Source: SZUA-448 sp964602475 (GTDB taxonomy: Bacteria; Bacillota; Clostridia; Lachnospirales; Lachnospiraceae). From it: a stretch of DNA of 48,324 nucleotides. The position numbers were made by a program, and so were the translations under genes. The stretch covers positions 1 through 48,324 of the forward strand of contig CAZRRN010000022.1 of NCBI GenBank assembly GCA_964602475.1. Direction: 5' to 3'. Within the stretch, counting starts at the first letter, position 1. Each line of letters starts with the position of its first letter. This document shows positions 33,597 to 42,770 of the stretch, piece after piece. Below the pieces are notes generated by a model. It was not told where the DNA came from and searched no databases. It worked only from the letters and a program-made list of their open reading frames with translations.

Positions 33597-34613
33597 ATGA
33601 TTTCCATGAAGCAGATTGCGGAGCGTTGCGGCGTATCCGTTGCCACAGTAAGTAAGGCTCTGAATAACCATAATGATATCGGCGCAGCAACAAAAGCACG
33701 CATCTGTAAGGTTGCTGACGAGCTTGGGTATTATCCGAACGTCGCCGCCCGTACACTGAAAACCAACCGTTCCAACAATCTCGGTGTTCTCTTCGCCGAT
33801 GCCGCACACAGCGGTCTGACGCACGATTACTTTGCCGCAGTTCTGGAAGCTTTTAAGCTGGAAGCGGAAAGCCGCGGTTATGATATCACGTTTATCAATA
33901 CCCATACCGGTACCGGAAATATGTCCTATCTTGAAAAATGCCGTCAGCGCAGCATCGACGGCGTAGTAATTGCCTGCATCGGTTTTGACCGTCCTGAAGT
34001 CATCGATCTTATGAATTCTTCCATCCCGACCGTCACGATTGACTATACCTCCAATAACTGTACCTCGATTACCTCGGATAATCTGAAGGGAATTCAGGCA
34101 CTGACCGAATACATTATCAAGAAAGGGCACCGAAGAATTGCCTATATTCACGGTGACAGTGATTCTGCCGTAACGAAGACCCGTATGATCGGATTCTATC
34201 AGACGCTCGACCGCTATCATATTACCATACCCGAGAATTATATCTGTCCGGCTTCCTATCTGGATCTTAACAGTGCCCGCATGTTTACGGAACGTCTTCT
34301 TGATCTTCAAAAACCGCCGACCTGTATCCTGTATCCGGATGATACTGCTCTGATCGGCGGTCTTAATGTAATTCGTGAACGTAATCTTAAGATTCCGGAT
34401 GATATATCCGTTGCAGGTTATGACGGACTTCGTGTTTCACGTTTCATTGCTCCAAAGCTTACCACAATCCGTCAGGACACCATGGAAATCGGCAGCAAGG
34501 CAGCCACGCAGCTTATCAACCTGATAGAAAAACCCAAGACCACCATGATTGACCGCATTATGGTCAACGGAACCTTTATTGCCGGTGACTCGGTCGGTGA
34601 ACCGAAATACTAA
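33597..34613 (+). CDS. LacI-family transcriptional regulator
   Basis: A 338-aa repressor. The N-terminal helix-turn-helix reads MKQIAERCGVSVATVSKALN with the hinge ARTLKTNRSN, followed by a periplasmic-binding-protein-type sugar domain with DGVVIACIGFDRPEVID, GHRRIAYIHGD and the C-terminal PDDISVAGYDGLRVS. GAGGGG lies before ATG 33597; the frame extends 7 codons further without signal. No sugar transport or catabolic gene is adjacent, so its target is probably itself plus distant genes. Its stop overlaps the convergent permease gene by 4 bp. Confidence 0.92.
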   Translation: MISMKQIAERCGVSVATVSKALNNHNDIGAATKARICKVADELGYYPNVAARTLKTNRSNNLGVLFADAAHSGLTHDYFAAVLEAFKLEAESRGYDITFINTHTGTGNMSYLEKCRQRSIDGVVIACIGFDRPEVIDLMNSSIPTVTIDYTSNNCTSITSDNLKGIQALTEYIIKKGHRRIAYIHGDSDSAVTKTRMIGFYQTLDRYHITIPENYICPASYLDLNSARMFTERLLDLQKPPTCILYPDDTALIGGLNVIRERNLKIPDDISVAGYDGLRVSRFIAPKLTTIRQDTMEIGSKAATQLINLIEKPKTTMIDRIMVNGTFIAGDSVGEPKY

Positions 34614-36616
34614 GAAACAATCTTATAATAGGCTCTGGCGGTTAATGCATACACTGCCGCATAGATGACTGAGAACAATACTACCGTTCCTGCAGTGCAT
34701 GCAAGAAACAGCGAGGTATTGATCAGATTCAGAACCTTAAGAACCCTCGTTAACATCGGAAATGCAAATCCGACATGAATGCAGGCACATATCAGCGGCA
34801 GGAAGAATACCGACAGTACCTGCGAACGGATTGTCTTTCTGACCTCTGTCCGGCTCATGCCAACCTTCTGCATGATTTCAAACCGTTCCTTATCTTCAAA
34901 GCCCTCTGAAATCTGCTTGTAGTACATGATCAGCACCGTTGCCATGATAAATACGATTCCAAGGAAGACTCCAAGAAAGAAAAGCCCTCCGTACAACTGC
35001 AGGAATTCGTCCCGGTATGAAGCTGCCTTCCTCACCCAGAAGCTTGCAGGATATACACTGTTTATTACTGTACTATATACCCTCTGCTCCACTGCATCAC
35101 TTATCCGTGCACATTCCTCTTCATCCCCGTTCACATCAAATCCATAATAAGCCATATATCCATAGAATTCTATCTTCTCGCCGTACAGCTCCGTAATAAT
35201 CGTCAGCAAAGTCTCCTCATCCGGCAGAATAATATAATACTCATCAGAATACTGAATCATATGATCATACTGTACATTCAGTTCTGAAAGCGTTTCCTTA
35301 ACGCGGTATTCCTTCCCGCCAAAGCCAACTACAGCCTCTGAATAATTTCCGTCCGATACATATATCATAACTTCATCCGCTTCAAGAGTTTCCGAAGCTC
35401 CCTGCATTTTATTATACATCTCAAGGGTGATAAAATTAATCACCGCCTCTTCCTCAAGCAAGGCATCCCCGTACTCCAGACAGAATTCTGTTCCCGACAG
35501 AACCAGACCGGAAACACGTTTATAATAATAACACACAGAATTAACGGTTTTGGCATTCGATTCCTTTAACGCCTCGTTTATCTCAGCAGTCAGCTCCTCA
35601 AATCCATTCGCATCCGTTGTTGACATTACAACTGCTATTTCCCTCGGATACTGTACTCGAATCTCATCCTCCAGTCCGATAAAAAGAGAGGTTGTGCCGG
35701 ACAGCATGACAAGCACCATTGTAGCAAGAATGCAGATATTACCGAGACCAACTGCATTCTTCTTCATACGGTAAAGCATTCCTGAAACATTGGTAAAGTG
35801 TTCCGTCTGATAAAAGTATTTTTTATTCTTCTTTAATATCTTTAGGACAGCGATGCTGCCTGACGTAAATAAACAATATGTCCCGATGATAACCAGTATT
35901 ACCGCTACAAAGAACAGCATCAGCGCCTGCAATGGTGCCTTGATGACCACTGCAATCGTATATCCGGTTCCAAGTGTCAGCAGACCGATTACGGCAACCG
36001 GCCACTTCACCTTCGGTTCCTTCTCCCCCTGCTGTCCGCCGTAGAGCAGTTCAATCGGCTTTGCAACATGAACCCTTCGCAGATTGGTAAGCAGAGTTAT
36101 CAGATATATACAGGAAAATACAAATACAGTTACAAGTACCGAGACCGGAGAAACCTCGAATCCAAATGGTATGCTGAAATTAAGCACCCGAAGCAGCAAT
36201 ACCAGAAGCAGCTTAGACAGAAGAATTCCAACTGCAAGCCCCCCGGCAATTGACAAAATACCAATCAGAATCGTCTCAATGCACATCATTTTGCCAATGT
36301 GGCGTTTTCCCATTCCGAGTATATTGAACAGCCCGATTTCCTTCTTTCTTCGTTTCATCAGAAAGCTGTTCGTGTAAAGCAGAATAACAACAGAGAATAA
36401 CCCGATCACAATGGTTCCAAGCACCATTACCGCAGCAAGAGTTCTCCCGCCCTCCATGCTGTCGATTGCTTTATTCCGTACAATATACAGCATAATATAA
36501 AAGGTTGCAGCCATAAATCCCCCGGTCAGCAGATACGGTACGTAAAGCAACGCGTTCTTTCGCAGATTGGTAATCGCAAGACGCAGATAGAAAAATCTTT
36601 TTCCTTGATTCGTCAT
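34610..36616 (-). CDS. BceB-type ABC transporter permease
   Basis: A 668-aa FtsX/MacB-superfamily permease of the BceB/VraE class, which with BceA protects against peptide antibiotics acting on lipid II-cycle intermediates and signals to the sensor kinase. It has ten predicted helices in the 1+3+... arrangement of the class, the GLFNILGMGKRHIGKM motif after helix 2, and a large extracellular domain (about residues 315-525) between helices 7 and 8. The start ATG at 36616 has GGAGG 8 bases upstream; the earlier ATG at 36634 overlaps the BceA stop. The peptide recognised cannot be deduced. Confidence 0.92.
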   Translation of the reverse strand: MTNQGKRFFYLRLAITNLRKNALLYVPYLLTGGFMAATFYIMLYIVRNKAIDSMEGGRTLAAVMVLGTIVIGLFSVVILLYTNSFLMKRRKKEIGLFNILGMGKRHIGKMMCIETILIGILSIAGGLAVGILLSKLLLVLLLRVLNFSIPFGFEVSPVSVLVTVFVFSCIYLITLLTNLRRVHVAKPIELLYGGQQGEKEPKVKWPVAVIGLLTLGTGYTIAVVIKAPLQALMLFFVAVILVIIGTYCLFTSGSIAVLKILKKNKKYFYQTEHFTNVSGMLYRMKKNAVGLGNICILATMVLVMLSGTTSLFIGLEDEIRVQYPREIAVVMSTTDANGFEELTAEINEALKESNAKTVNSVCYYYKRVSGLVLSGTEFCLEYGDALLEEEAVINFITLEMYNKMQGASETLEADEVMIYVSDGNYSEAVVGFGGKEYRVKETLSELNVQYDHMIQYSDEYYIILPDEETLLTIITELYGEKIEFYGYMAYYGFDVNGDEEECARISDAVEQRVYSTVINSVYPASFWVRKAASYRDEFLQLYGGLFFLGVFLGIVFIMATVLIMYYKQISEGFEDKERFEIMQKVGMSRTEVRKTIRSQVLSVFFLPLICACIHVGFAFPMLTRVLKVLNLINTSLFLACTAGTVVLFSVIYAAVYALTARAYYKIVS

Positions 36617-36630
36617 CGACTTTTCCTCCC

Positions 36631-37407
36631 TCATGCCTTTCCGACTGTGTTTCTGCCGTCAGACATCAGCATCGTCAGGGTATCCGAGATTTTCGCATAC
36701 ATTTCTTCATCTGACATGGAAACCTTATAAAGCTGGTGATAGACCTCTCCGTCCCGCAGGAACAGAACACGGTTTGCCCTGCTTGCCGCCTTCGTACTGT
36801 GTGTTACCATCAGAATCGTCTGTCCGATTGCATTGATATCCGAAAAGATATTAAGCAGCCCGTCGGTTGCTTTGGAATCCAAAGCACCTGTAGGTTCATC
36901 GGCGAGCACAATCTTCGGAGAAGTAATCAATGCTCTTGCAACTGCTGTCCTCTGCTTTTGTCCTCCCGACACCTCATAGGGGTATTTGTTCAGGATCTCG
37001 GTGATACCAAGCCGCTCCGCAATCGGTTCCATCCGTGCTTCCATCTCCTCATAGCATTTTCCGGCAAGTACCAGCGGCAGGAAGATGTTATCCCTGATAG
37101 AAAATGTATCCAGCAGATTGAAGTCCTGAAATACAAATCCAAGATTATCCCGCCGAAACGCTGCAATCCGGCTTTCCGGTATCGAAACAATATTCTTCCC
37201 TTCCAGCAGTACCTCCCCACCGGTCGGTTTATCCAGTGATGCAAGAATATTTAAAAGCGTCGTCTTGCCTGAACCGGATTCACCCATAATTGCAACGTAT
37301 TCCCCGTTCTCCACGGAGAAACTGACATTTGTCAGAGCCTGTACCTGATTCCCGCCGAATCGTGTCGTGTAAATTTTCTTTAAGTTGTTCACCTGTAATA
37401 ACTGCAT
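36631..37407 (-). CDS. BceA-type ABC transporter ATP-binding protein
   Basis: A 258-aa MacB/LolD-type ATPase: NNLKKIYTTRFGGNQVQALTN at the start, Walker A GESGSGKTT, VFQDFNLLDTFS after the Q-loop, signature VSGGQKQR, Walker B IVLADEPTGALD and H-loop VTHS. It powers the adjacent BceB-like permease. ATG 37407 has GGAG 6 bases upstream. The gap to the permease start is 14 bp. Expression should depend on the two-component system encoded upstream and on the inverted repeat at 37551-37564. Confidence 0.95.
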   Translation of the reverse strand: MQLLQVNNLKKIYTTRFGGNQVQALTNVSFSVENGEYVAIMGESGSGKTTLLNILASLDKPTGGEVLLEGKNIVSIPESRIAAFRRDNLGFVFQDFNLLDTFSIRDNIFLPLVLAGKCYEEMEARMEPIAERLGITEILNKYPYEVSGGQKQRTAVARALITSPKIVLADEPTGALDSKATDGLLNIFSDINAIGQTILMVTHSTKAASRANRVLFLRDGEVYHQLYKVSMSDEEMYAKISDTLTMLMSDGRNTVGKA

Positions 37408-37546
37408 CCTACTCTCCATTCCGAAACGGCTTTCTGCTCCCTTTGCAATTGTGGTTACTTTAGTTATCCCGTTTCTTAGCTTTACCTGAACATTCTAACG
37501 CAAAGTCTGTGAACCCTCCATAATTTAAGCTTTCAAAACGCAGAAA

Positions 37547-37568
37547 AACCTTACAGTTTTGTAAGGTT
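37547..37568 (-). promoter_or_regulatory. BceR-box-like inverted repeat, alternatively rmlA terminator
   Basis: AACCTTACA-GTTT-TGTAAGGTT is a perfect 9-bp inverted repeat. Its core TTACA-N4-TGTAA (37551-37564) matches the TNACA-N4-TGTAA consensus for BceR-like response regulators, and it lies about 145 bp upstream of the BceA-like start, a position where such a box activates bceAB promoters. On the minus strand the stem is followed by TTTCTGC, so it could also end the rmlA transcript. Both functions are possible; I rate the operator reading slightly higher. The -10/-35 of the downstream promoter is not clear. Confidence 0.6.
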
Positions 37569-37585
37569 CTCCCGTTATGCAATAT

Positions 37586-38464
37586 TTACTTTTCTACCAA
37601 AGCTTTCATCAGTCCGGCTCCGTAAGGACTGTTCCCATACCGTTCTGCCGCCTCCAAAAGCGTCTCCCGGTCAATCCATCCGTTCCGGTAGGCAACCTCC
37701 TCCGGTGCAGAAACCAGAATCCCCCGCTCAAGCTCTGTCTTCCGTACAAAGTCTGAAGCTTCCGCCAGAGATTCGGTTGTTCCGGCATCCATCCAGGTAA
37801 AAGCTCCATCAAGAATCTGAACCTCCAGCCGGTTTCTTCGTAAATACCTGCAGCTTAAATCTGTGATTTCCAGTTCTCCGCGTTCAGATGGACGAAGCTT
37901 CTTCACCTGCTCTGTCACATCGGACGGATAAAAGTACAGCCCGGTTACACAGTACCGGCTTTTAGGCTTCTTCGGCTTTTCTTCAATGGATACGGCTTTC
38001 CCGTCTCCGTTCATCTCAACAATTCCAAAGCGTTCCGGATCCGATACCTCATAACCGAATACCGTTGCACGGTCATGTTCCTCTGCCTGTAATACAGCCT
38101 CCCGCAGCATTTCATCAAGACCGTCCCCATAGAACAGATTATCGCCGAGCACCATCGCTCCTGCTTCCTTCGAAAGAAACTCTTCTGCCAGTACAAACCC
38201 CTGAGCCAGGCCATCCGGCGCCGGCTGTACTTTATATGACAGTTCCACGCCGTACCGGCTACCATTCCCAAGAAGCTGTTCGAACCTCGGCAGATCCTCC
38301 GGTGTCGAAATGATAAGAACCTGCCGGATTCCGGCAAGCATCAGCACCGACAGCGGATAGTAAATCATCGGCTTATCATAAACCGGAAGAAGCTGCTTGG
38401 AAGTAACCAGTGTCATCGGATATAACCGTGTCCCTGCACCTCCGGCAAGTATAATTCCCCTCAT
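37586..38464 (-). CDS. rmlA: Glucose-1-phosphate thymidylyltransferase RmlA/RfbA
   Basis: RmlA makes dTDP-glucose, the first step to dTDP-rhamnose and other deoxysugars. The 292-aa protein has the signature LAGGAGTRLYPMT, SKQLLPVYDKPMIYYPLSVLMLAGI, GDNLFYGDGL, EKPKKPKSRYCVTGLYFY and WMDAGTTESL, and normal length. GGGGG lies 7 bases before the ATG, 12 bp after the kinase stop. No rmlB, C or D is adjacent. Its place between the kinase and ATPase genes of a Bce-type module is unusual. Confidence 0.95.
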   Translation of the reverse strand: MRGIILAGGAGTRLYPMTLVTSKQLLPVYDKPMIYYPLSVLMLAGIRQVLIISTPEDLPRFEQLLGNGSRYGVELSYKVQPAPDGLAQGFVLAEEFLSKEAGAMVLGDNLFYGDGLDEMLREAVLQAEEHDRATVFGYEVSDPERFGIVEMNGDGKAVSIEEKPKKPKSRYCVTGLYFYPSDVTEQVKKLRPSERGELEITDLSCRYLRRNRLEVQILDGAFTWMDAGTTESLAEASDFVRKTELERGILVSAPEEVAYRNGWIDRETLLEAAERYGNSPYGAGLMKALVEK

Positions 38465-38476
38465 TGTAATGCCCCC

Positions 38477-39475
38477 TTATTCTTTCAGGTTCAGATTTCC
38501 AATAAAAACCGTCGTCCCACAGCCCGGCTTTGACTCGATTCGAAAGCTGTGTGACAGTCTTGCCGTAATCTTCCGGCATAGATACAATCCGATTCCTGTC
38601 GATTTCTTATCTTCTCTTCCGTTGTAGCCGGTAAAACCCTTCTCACCGATTCTTGGAAGATCCTCCGGTGGAATTCCTACCCCTGTATCTGCAACAGTAA
38701 AGGTTCCGTTCCCATCCTCCTCGCGAGTGAGCTTTATGGTAATGCTTCCGCTCTCTGTGTATTTTAACGCATTCATCAGCAGCTGTTCCAGTACAAAGCA
38801 GAACCATTTCTCATCAGTCAGCGCCTGTACCCCGAATTCCTCATAAACCAGCGAGATATGCTTTCGAATAAACTGCCTTGAGTATTTTTTCACCGACTGT
38901 CTGACCAGCTCGTCCAGATTCCGGTAACAGATTACCAGATCCCCGGAGATATTCTCCGAGCGGATATAACCAAGTACCATTTCCACATACTGCTCAATGC
39001 GGAACAGCTGCTCCGCCAGCTCCTCCGCCTGTTCCGTATCAGCATTCCTGCTCTGCAGCAGCAGTCTCATTGCAGCAATCGGTGTCTTAATCTGGTGTGC
39101 CCAGGTCGTGTAATAATCATTCATATCACAGATCAGCCGATCCTTCTCTCCGGAAAGCGACAAATGCTCCCGATTTAAGATGCGAATCAGTCTCTGGTAA
39201 TCCTCCTCGATAAAATCGAGCGGCTGCGGCAGTGCCTCCAGCGAGATTAAGATATTCTTCTCGATTGCTTTCAGTTCCCGATTCCGCCTGTAGTATGCAA
39301 GAAAACGAATGAATCCTATCACCAGCAGAAGTACCGCGGACAGAACCGACGCATATACCACCGGCTCCACCGGTAACGAATAGGAGGAAAATACTATAAA
39401 AAACACTGTGACGGTAAGTACCCCGCCGATCAAAATCATACTATGCTTTTTAATGTAGGAAAGCAACAGTTTCAT
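38477..39475 (-). CDS. BceS-type intramembrane-sensing histidine kinase
   Basis: A 332-aa kinase with two helices (about 13-30 and 39-60) joined by a loop of only about eight residues, the architecture of intramembrane-sensing kinases that take their signal from a Bce transporter. The phosphorylated His is in WAHQIKTPIAAM (H127); the ATPase domain has LLMNALKYTESG, VADTGVGIPPEDLPRIGEKGF and STGIGLYLCRK. GGAG lies 6 bases before the ATG and 12 bp separate it from the regulator gene. Confidence 0.94.
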   Translation of the reverse strand: MKLLLSYIKKHSMILIGGVLTVTVFFIVFSSYSLPVEPVVYASVLSAVLLLVIGFIRFLAYYRRNRELKAIEKNILISLEALPQPLDFIEEDYQRLIRILNREHLSLSGEKDRLICDMNDYYTTWAHQIKTPIAAMRLLLQSRNADTEQAEELAEQLFRIEQYVEMVLGYIRSENISGDLVICYRNLDELVRQSVKKYSRQFIRKHISLVYEEFGVQALTDEKWFCFVLEQLLMNALKYTESGSITIKLTREEDGNGTFTVADTGVGIPPEDLPRIGEKGFTGYNGREDKKSTGIGLYLCRKITARLSHSFRIESKPGCGTTVFIGNLNLKE

Positions 39476-39487
39476 AGAATTCTCCGA

Positions 39488-40174
39488 TTATTTCACAGTT
39501 TCAATGCTGTATCCGATTCCTTTTCGTGTCGTAATAAATCCTGCAAGTCCCGCGTCCTCAAGCTTCTTGCGCAGCCTCGTTACGTTGACTGTCAGTGTGT
39601 TATCATCCACAAAGGCATCACTCTCCCACAAGTGCTGCATCAGCTCGTCCCGCGCCACCACACTGCCTGACCGGCGCATCAGTACTTCAAGAATTCGAAA
39701 CTCATTCTTCGTCAGCTCCACGCGTTCCCCATTCACCAGAAGACAGGCTTCTGACAGATTCAAGATTGCACCGCCGCATTCCAGCACATTTGTCTGGTCA
39801 CGAAATGCATAGGTTCGCCTCAGAACAGCCTGAATCTTGGCAATCAGCACATTTACATCAAAGGGCTTCGCGATAAAATCATCCCCGCCCATATTCATCG
39901 CCATCACGATATTCATATTGTCGGAGGCTGATGATAAAAATATAATCGGTACCTTTGAAAACTTCCGTATCTCGCTGCACCAGTGAAATCCATTATAAAA
40001 CGGAAGCATAATATCCAACAAAATAAGCGCAGGTTCATAAACTGCCGCCTGCGCCGATACACTCTTGAAGTCCGTCACCCGGGCAGTCTCATAGCCCCAG
40101 TGCTCCAGCTGCTCTGCGAGCAGCGAAGAGATTGTCTCATCATCTTCGATTATCATAATCCTGTATGTCTGCAT
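39488..40174 (-). CDS. BceR-type OmpR-family response regulator
   Basis: A 228-aa regulator: receiver domain with acidic residues at 10-12 (IIEDDE), phosphorylated Asp54 in ILLDIMLPFYNG, Lys in FIAKPF, then an OmpR-type winged helix with VELTKNEFRILEVLM and VDDNTLTVNVTRLRKKLE. The latter resembles BceR/GraR-class regulators. AGGAGG is 5 bases before the ATG. It should bind TNACA-N4-TGTAA boxes; one lies at 37551-37564. Confidence 0.94.
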   Translation of the reverse strand: MQTYRIMIIEDDETISSLLAEQLEHWGYETARVTDFKSVSAQAAVYEPALILLDIMLPFYNGFHWCSEIRKFSKVPIIFLSSASDNMNIVMAMNMGGDDFIAKPFDVNVLIAKIQAVLRRTYAFRDQTNVLECGGAILNLSEACLLVNGERVELTKNEFRILEVLMRRSGSVVARDELMQHLWESDAFVDDNTLTVNVTRLRKKLEDAGLAGFITTRKGIGYSIETVK

Positions 40175-40258
40175 GCAAGCCTCCTGTCATGCGTCATCGT
40201 ACTTTTCTAAAGCGCTTGGTCACCACCGGAAACATTTCTTTTCTATCTTCTCCGGAGC

Positions 40259-40828
40259 TTACCGCTTCTCAATAATCTCCAGTCCAAGCTTCATACTGAC
40301 TGTCCGGTGGAACAGCTCTACCTCAATCTCAGCTATCCGCTTATGACGGTCAATCCGTTTAATCAGCCCCTCCATGTCCTTCATCGGTCCATCCGTAACG
40401 ACAACCTTTCCGCCAATTATGTACCCTTCCGAGGTATCCACAACATGCTGATTATCCCACAGGTGCTGCAACATCTCAGCTTCCTCGTCCGTCAGCGGAA
40501 TAATCATGCTTTCATCCTGAAGCAGATGCGTCATCTCCGGTACCTTGTGAAGCTCCCTCTTTACTTCCTCCGGCTGCGCCGAAAGGATGAATACATACCC
40601 AGGGAACAGCAGCTTCTCCACCTTGTTCCATCTGCCTTCCGTTCGCCGCAGCTGCTTCACGCGCGGAAGAAAGCACTCCGACAGAATCTCCGTCTCAATC
40701 AGCGCATTACAAAAAGAAACCACGCGTTGTTCTTTCCCGCCCATGACCTGAATTACATAGGTTTTTAGTTGTTCCTGCTGCAAATCGTCTGATTGGGACA
40801 AACTCTGCAGACCAGTATTGCTCTTCAT
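40259..40828 (-). CDS. loaP: LoaP-type NusG-paralogue antiterminator
   Basis: A 189-aa specialised NusG paralogue that rides with RNA polymerase and lets it read through terminators in selected long operons. The NGN domain has TYVIQVMGGKEQRVVSFC, VEKLLFPGYVFI and EMTHLL; a C-terminal KOW domain has GGKVVVTDGPMKDMEGLIK and MKLGLEII. In Firmicutes LoaP proteins serve polysaccharide and antibiotic gene clusters. GGAGG is 9 bases before the ATG. The next gene on its strand is the response regulator (84 bp away); the glycan operon at 42.8-48.3 kb lies on the other side of a divergent ABC gene. Which operon is its target is not decided by the sequence. Confidence 0.82.
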   Translation of the reverse strand: MKSNTGLQSLSQSDDLQQEQLKTYVIQVMGGKEQRVVSFCNALIETEILSECFLPRVKQLRRTEGRWNKVEKLLFPGYVFILSAQPEEVKRELHKVPEMTHLLQDESMIIPLTDEEAEMLQHLWDNQHVVDTSEGYIIGGKVVVTDGPMKDMEGLIKRIDRHKRIAEIEVELFHRTVSMKLGLEIIEKR

Positions 40829-40954
40829 CCGGGAAGTCCTCCGTTGTACTGAATCGAATGTATTGATTACATTTGTTGAAGCATGGTATAGGGATATACA
40901 CTCAGCTTTGCTGTATCCTCAGCTTCCAGTGATTTCATGAACGATTGTACTTAT

Positions 40955-40988
40955 ATTATATTGTACGCAAAACAGCAGTAAAATTCAA
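40955..40988 (-). promoter_or_regulatory. loaP promoter
   Basis: Two overlapping minus-strand promoters are possible: TTGAAT (40988-40983) with TACAAT (40965-40960), 17 bp apart, and TTTACT (40982-40977) with TATAAT (40960-40955), 16 bp apart. The leader of about 120 bases has an imperfect GGATACA...TGTATATCC hairpin near 40890-40915. Confidence 0.65.
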
Positions 40989-41063
40989 TGCAATATTTTT
41001 AGTACTCAGGTTTTATTCCCTTCGTTCTTCTGTAGGTAACTACTAGCTTTCTAAATAAGTTTA

Positions 41064-41072
41064 TGCTACAAT
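41064..41072 (+). promoter_or_regulatory. Extended -10 promoter of the lone ABC exporter
   Basis: TGC-TACAAT has the TGn extension that allows a promoter to work with a poor -35. Transcription would start roughly 25 bases before the start codon. This and the loaP promoter fire in opposite directions from one 274-bp gap. Confidence 0.5.
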
Positions 41073-41102
41073 ACGATTGACAAAAAAGATGGGACTAATT
41101 AA

Positions 41103-42767
41103 ATGAAAAAAGAAGAAATTAAATATAAAAACAATCTATCATGGATACTATATTACTTAAAAGATCAGCGGTTCATTCTTATATTTGTTATTTTACAAAC
41201 AATTCTTTTATCTGCAATTACTGCTGCAATTGCTCTGGTATCGCAAAAAGTAATTGATAATGCATTGAATCACAATACACAATCATTTATCATTTACTGT
41301 GTATCTCTCTTCATTATGCTGACCTTACAATATTTAATTCGAATTCATGCAAATTACCAGGTTGAAAAAGTTACAGGTAAGATGTGCATTTCAATTAAGA
41401 CTTCGCTTTCAACCAAAATACTTAACAAACAGTATTTATCTGTTTCGCAATTTCACAGCGCCGATTTTATGAACCGATTGTTCAACGACATAACTATAAT
41501 CACCGGCTTTGTTGTATTACTTGTCGGACTTAGTTCGGCAGTCAGCAGACTTCTGTTCTTTGTTATCATATTAATTTATTTCGACTGGCGATTTACATTA
41601 CTGCTTGTTGCCGCCTGCCTGATTGCGTACTTTATGATAAAAAAGATCAAAAAGAAGGTAAAAGCAAACCATAAAGCAGTTCAATATGCAGACGGTCTCG
41701 TTCGCACACATTTACAGGAAGTTTTGGAAAGTATCTTTTTAATTAAGGCATTCGGAGTTGAAAAAAAGACAATTCAACACTCTGCAGAATTACAAGATAT
41801 CCATTATGCACAACGTCTGTCACGAAAACGTATCGAGTTAATCGCGAACAATGGATTAAGCTTTTTATTCAGTGTCGGATACATTATCGGAATTATCTGG
41901 TGCAGTGCACGGCTTTCCTTTGGTACTATAACAGTAGGTATGCTCGTTGCCGTAATATCGATTCTGCAACAGATTCAGGCACCTTTTTCCACTATCTCCG
42001 GTATCATCCCGACCTATTACAATATCGTAGCTTCTGTAGAGCGATTACGTGATATTGAACAGCTTCCAGATGAAGATAATAGCCACATTTCCTTTGATGG
42101 TTCGCAATTTCAGAAGATTATACTGGAACATATTTGGTTTTCATATGATAATGAACCTGTATTTAGCGATATGAATTTAACAGTCTGTCAATCTGATTTT
42201 ATTGCAATTCTTGGGCCCTCAGGAATTGGTAAGAGCACATTATTTAAGCTTCTGCTCGGACTGCTTGATAAGTATAAAGGTACTGCAGAAATATTCACTG
42301 ATACCTGCAGAACCAAAATCACCGCATCCACGCGTTCGCTTTTTTCTTATGTTCCACAAGTAAATATCTTATTTGCCGGAAAAATAAAAGACAATCTTCT
42401 GTTTTCCGATGCTTCTGTTTCTGACGTAGAAATAAACAAGGTTCTCAAGCTTTGCTGCTGTAGTTTTATTGATGATCTACCTGATGGAATTGATACAATT
42501 ATCGGAGAGAAGGGAACAGGCTTGTCAGAAGGACAACTACAGCGCTTATCAATAGCAAGAGCTCTATTAACAAAAAAGCCTGTACTCTTATTAGATGAGT
42601 CAACATCTGCTTTAGATCCTGTTACTGAACAGGAATTATTATCGAACCTCAAGACAATTCCGAATCTTACTCTGCTGATGATTACACATAAAAACCCAGA
42701 CACTGCTATATTTAATAAAATCTTTTGTGTTGATAGACCAACTATCGTTTCCGACTGTAAGGAATGA
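41103..42767 (+). CDS. ABC exporter, fused membrane and ATPase domains
   Basis: A 554-aa half-transporter, presumably working as a homodimer. Six helices (about 15-300), Walker A GPSGIGKS, signature LSEGQLQRLSIARALL, Walker B VLLLDESTSALD with catalytic Glu and H-loop MITHK are all intact. It has no peptidase domain. The type fits small peptide, lipid or glycan-precursor export, but no precursor peptide is visible nearby. It looks AT-richer than the genes to its left. Only a GGGA about 10 bases before the ATG serves as ribosome binding site. It converges with the FrhB-like gene with a 3-bp gap and no terminator between. Confidence 0.9.
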   Translation: MKKEEIKYKNNLSWILYYLKDQRFILIFVILQTILLSAITAAIALVSQKVIDNALNHNTQSFIIYCVSLFIMLTLQYLIRIHANYQVEKVTGKMCISIKTSLSTKILNKQYLSVSQFHSADFMNRLFNDITIITGFVVLLVGLSSAVSRLLFFVIILIYFDWRFTLLLVAACLIAYFMIKKIKKKVKANHKAVQYADGLVRTHLQEVLESIFLIKAFGVEKKTIQHSAELQDIHYAQRLSRKRIELIANNGLSFLFSVGYIIGIIWCSARLSFGTITVGMLVAVISILQQIQAPFSTISGIIPTYYNIVASVERLRDIEQLPDEDNSHISFDGSQFQKIILEHIWFSYDNEPVFSDMNLTVCQSDFIAILGPSGIGKSTLFKLLLGLLDKYKGTAEIFTDTCRTKITASTRSLFSYVPQVNILFAGKIKDNLLFSDASVSDVEINKVLKLCCCSFIDDLPDGIDTIIGEKGTGLSEGQLQRLSIARALLTKKPVLLLDESTSALDPVTEQELLSNLKTIPNLTLLMITHKNPDTAIFNKIFCVDRPTIVSDCKE

Positions 42768-42770
42768 TAT

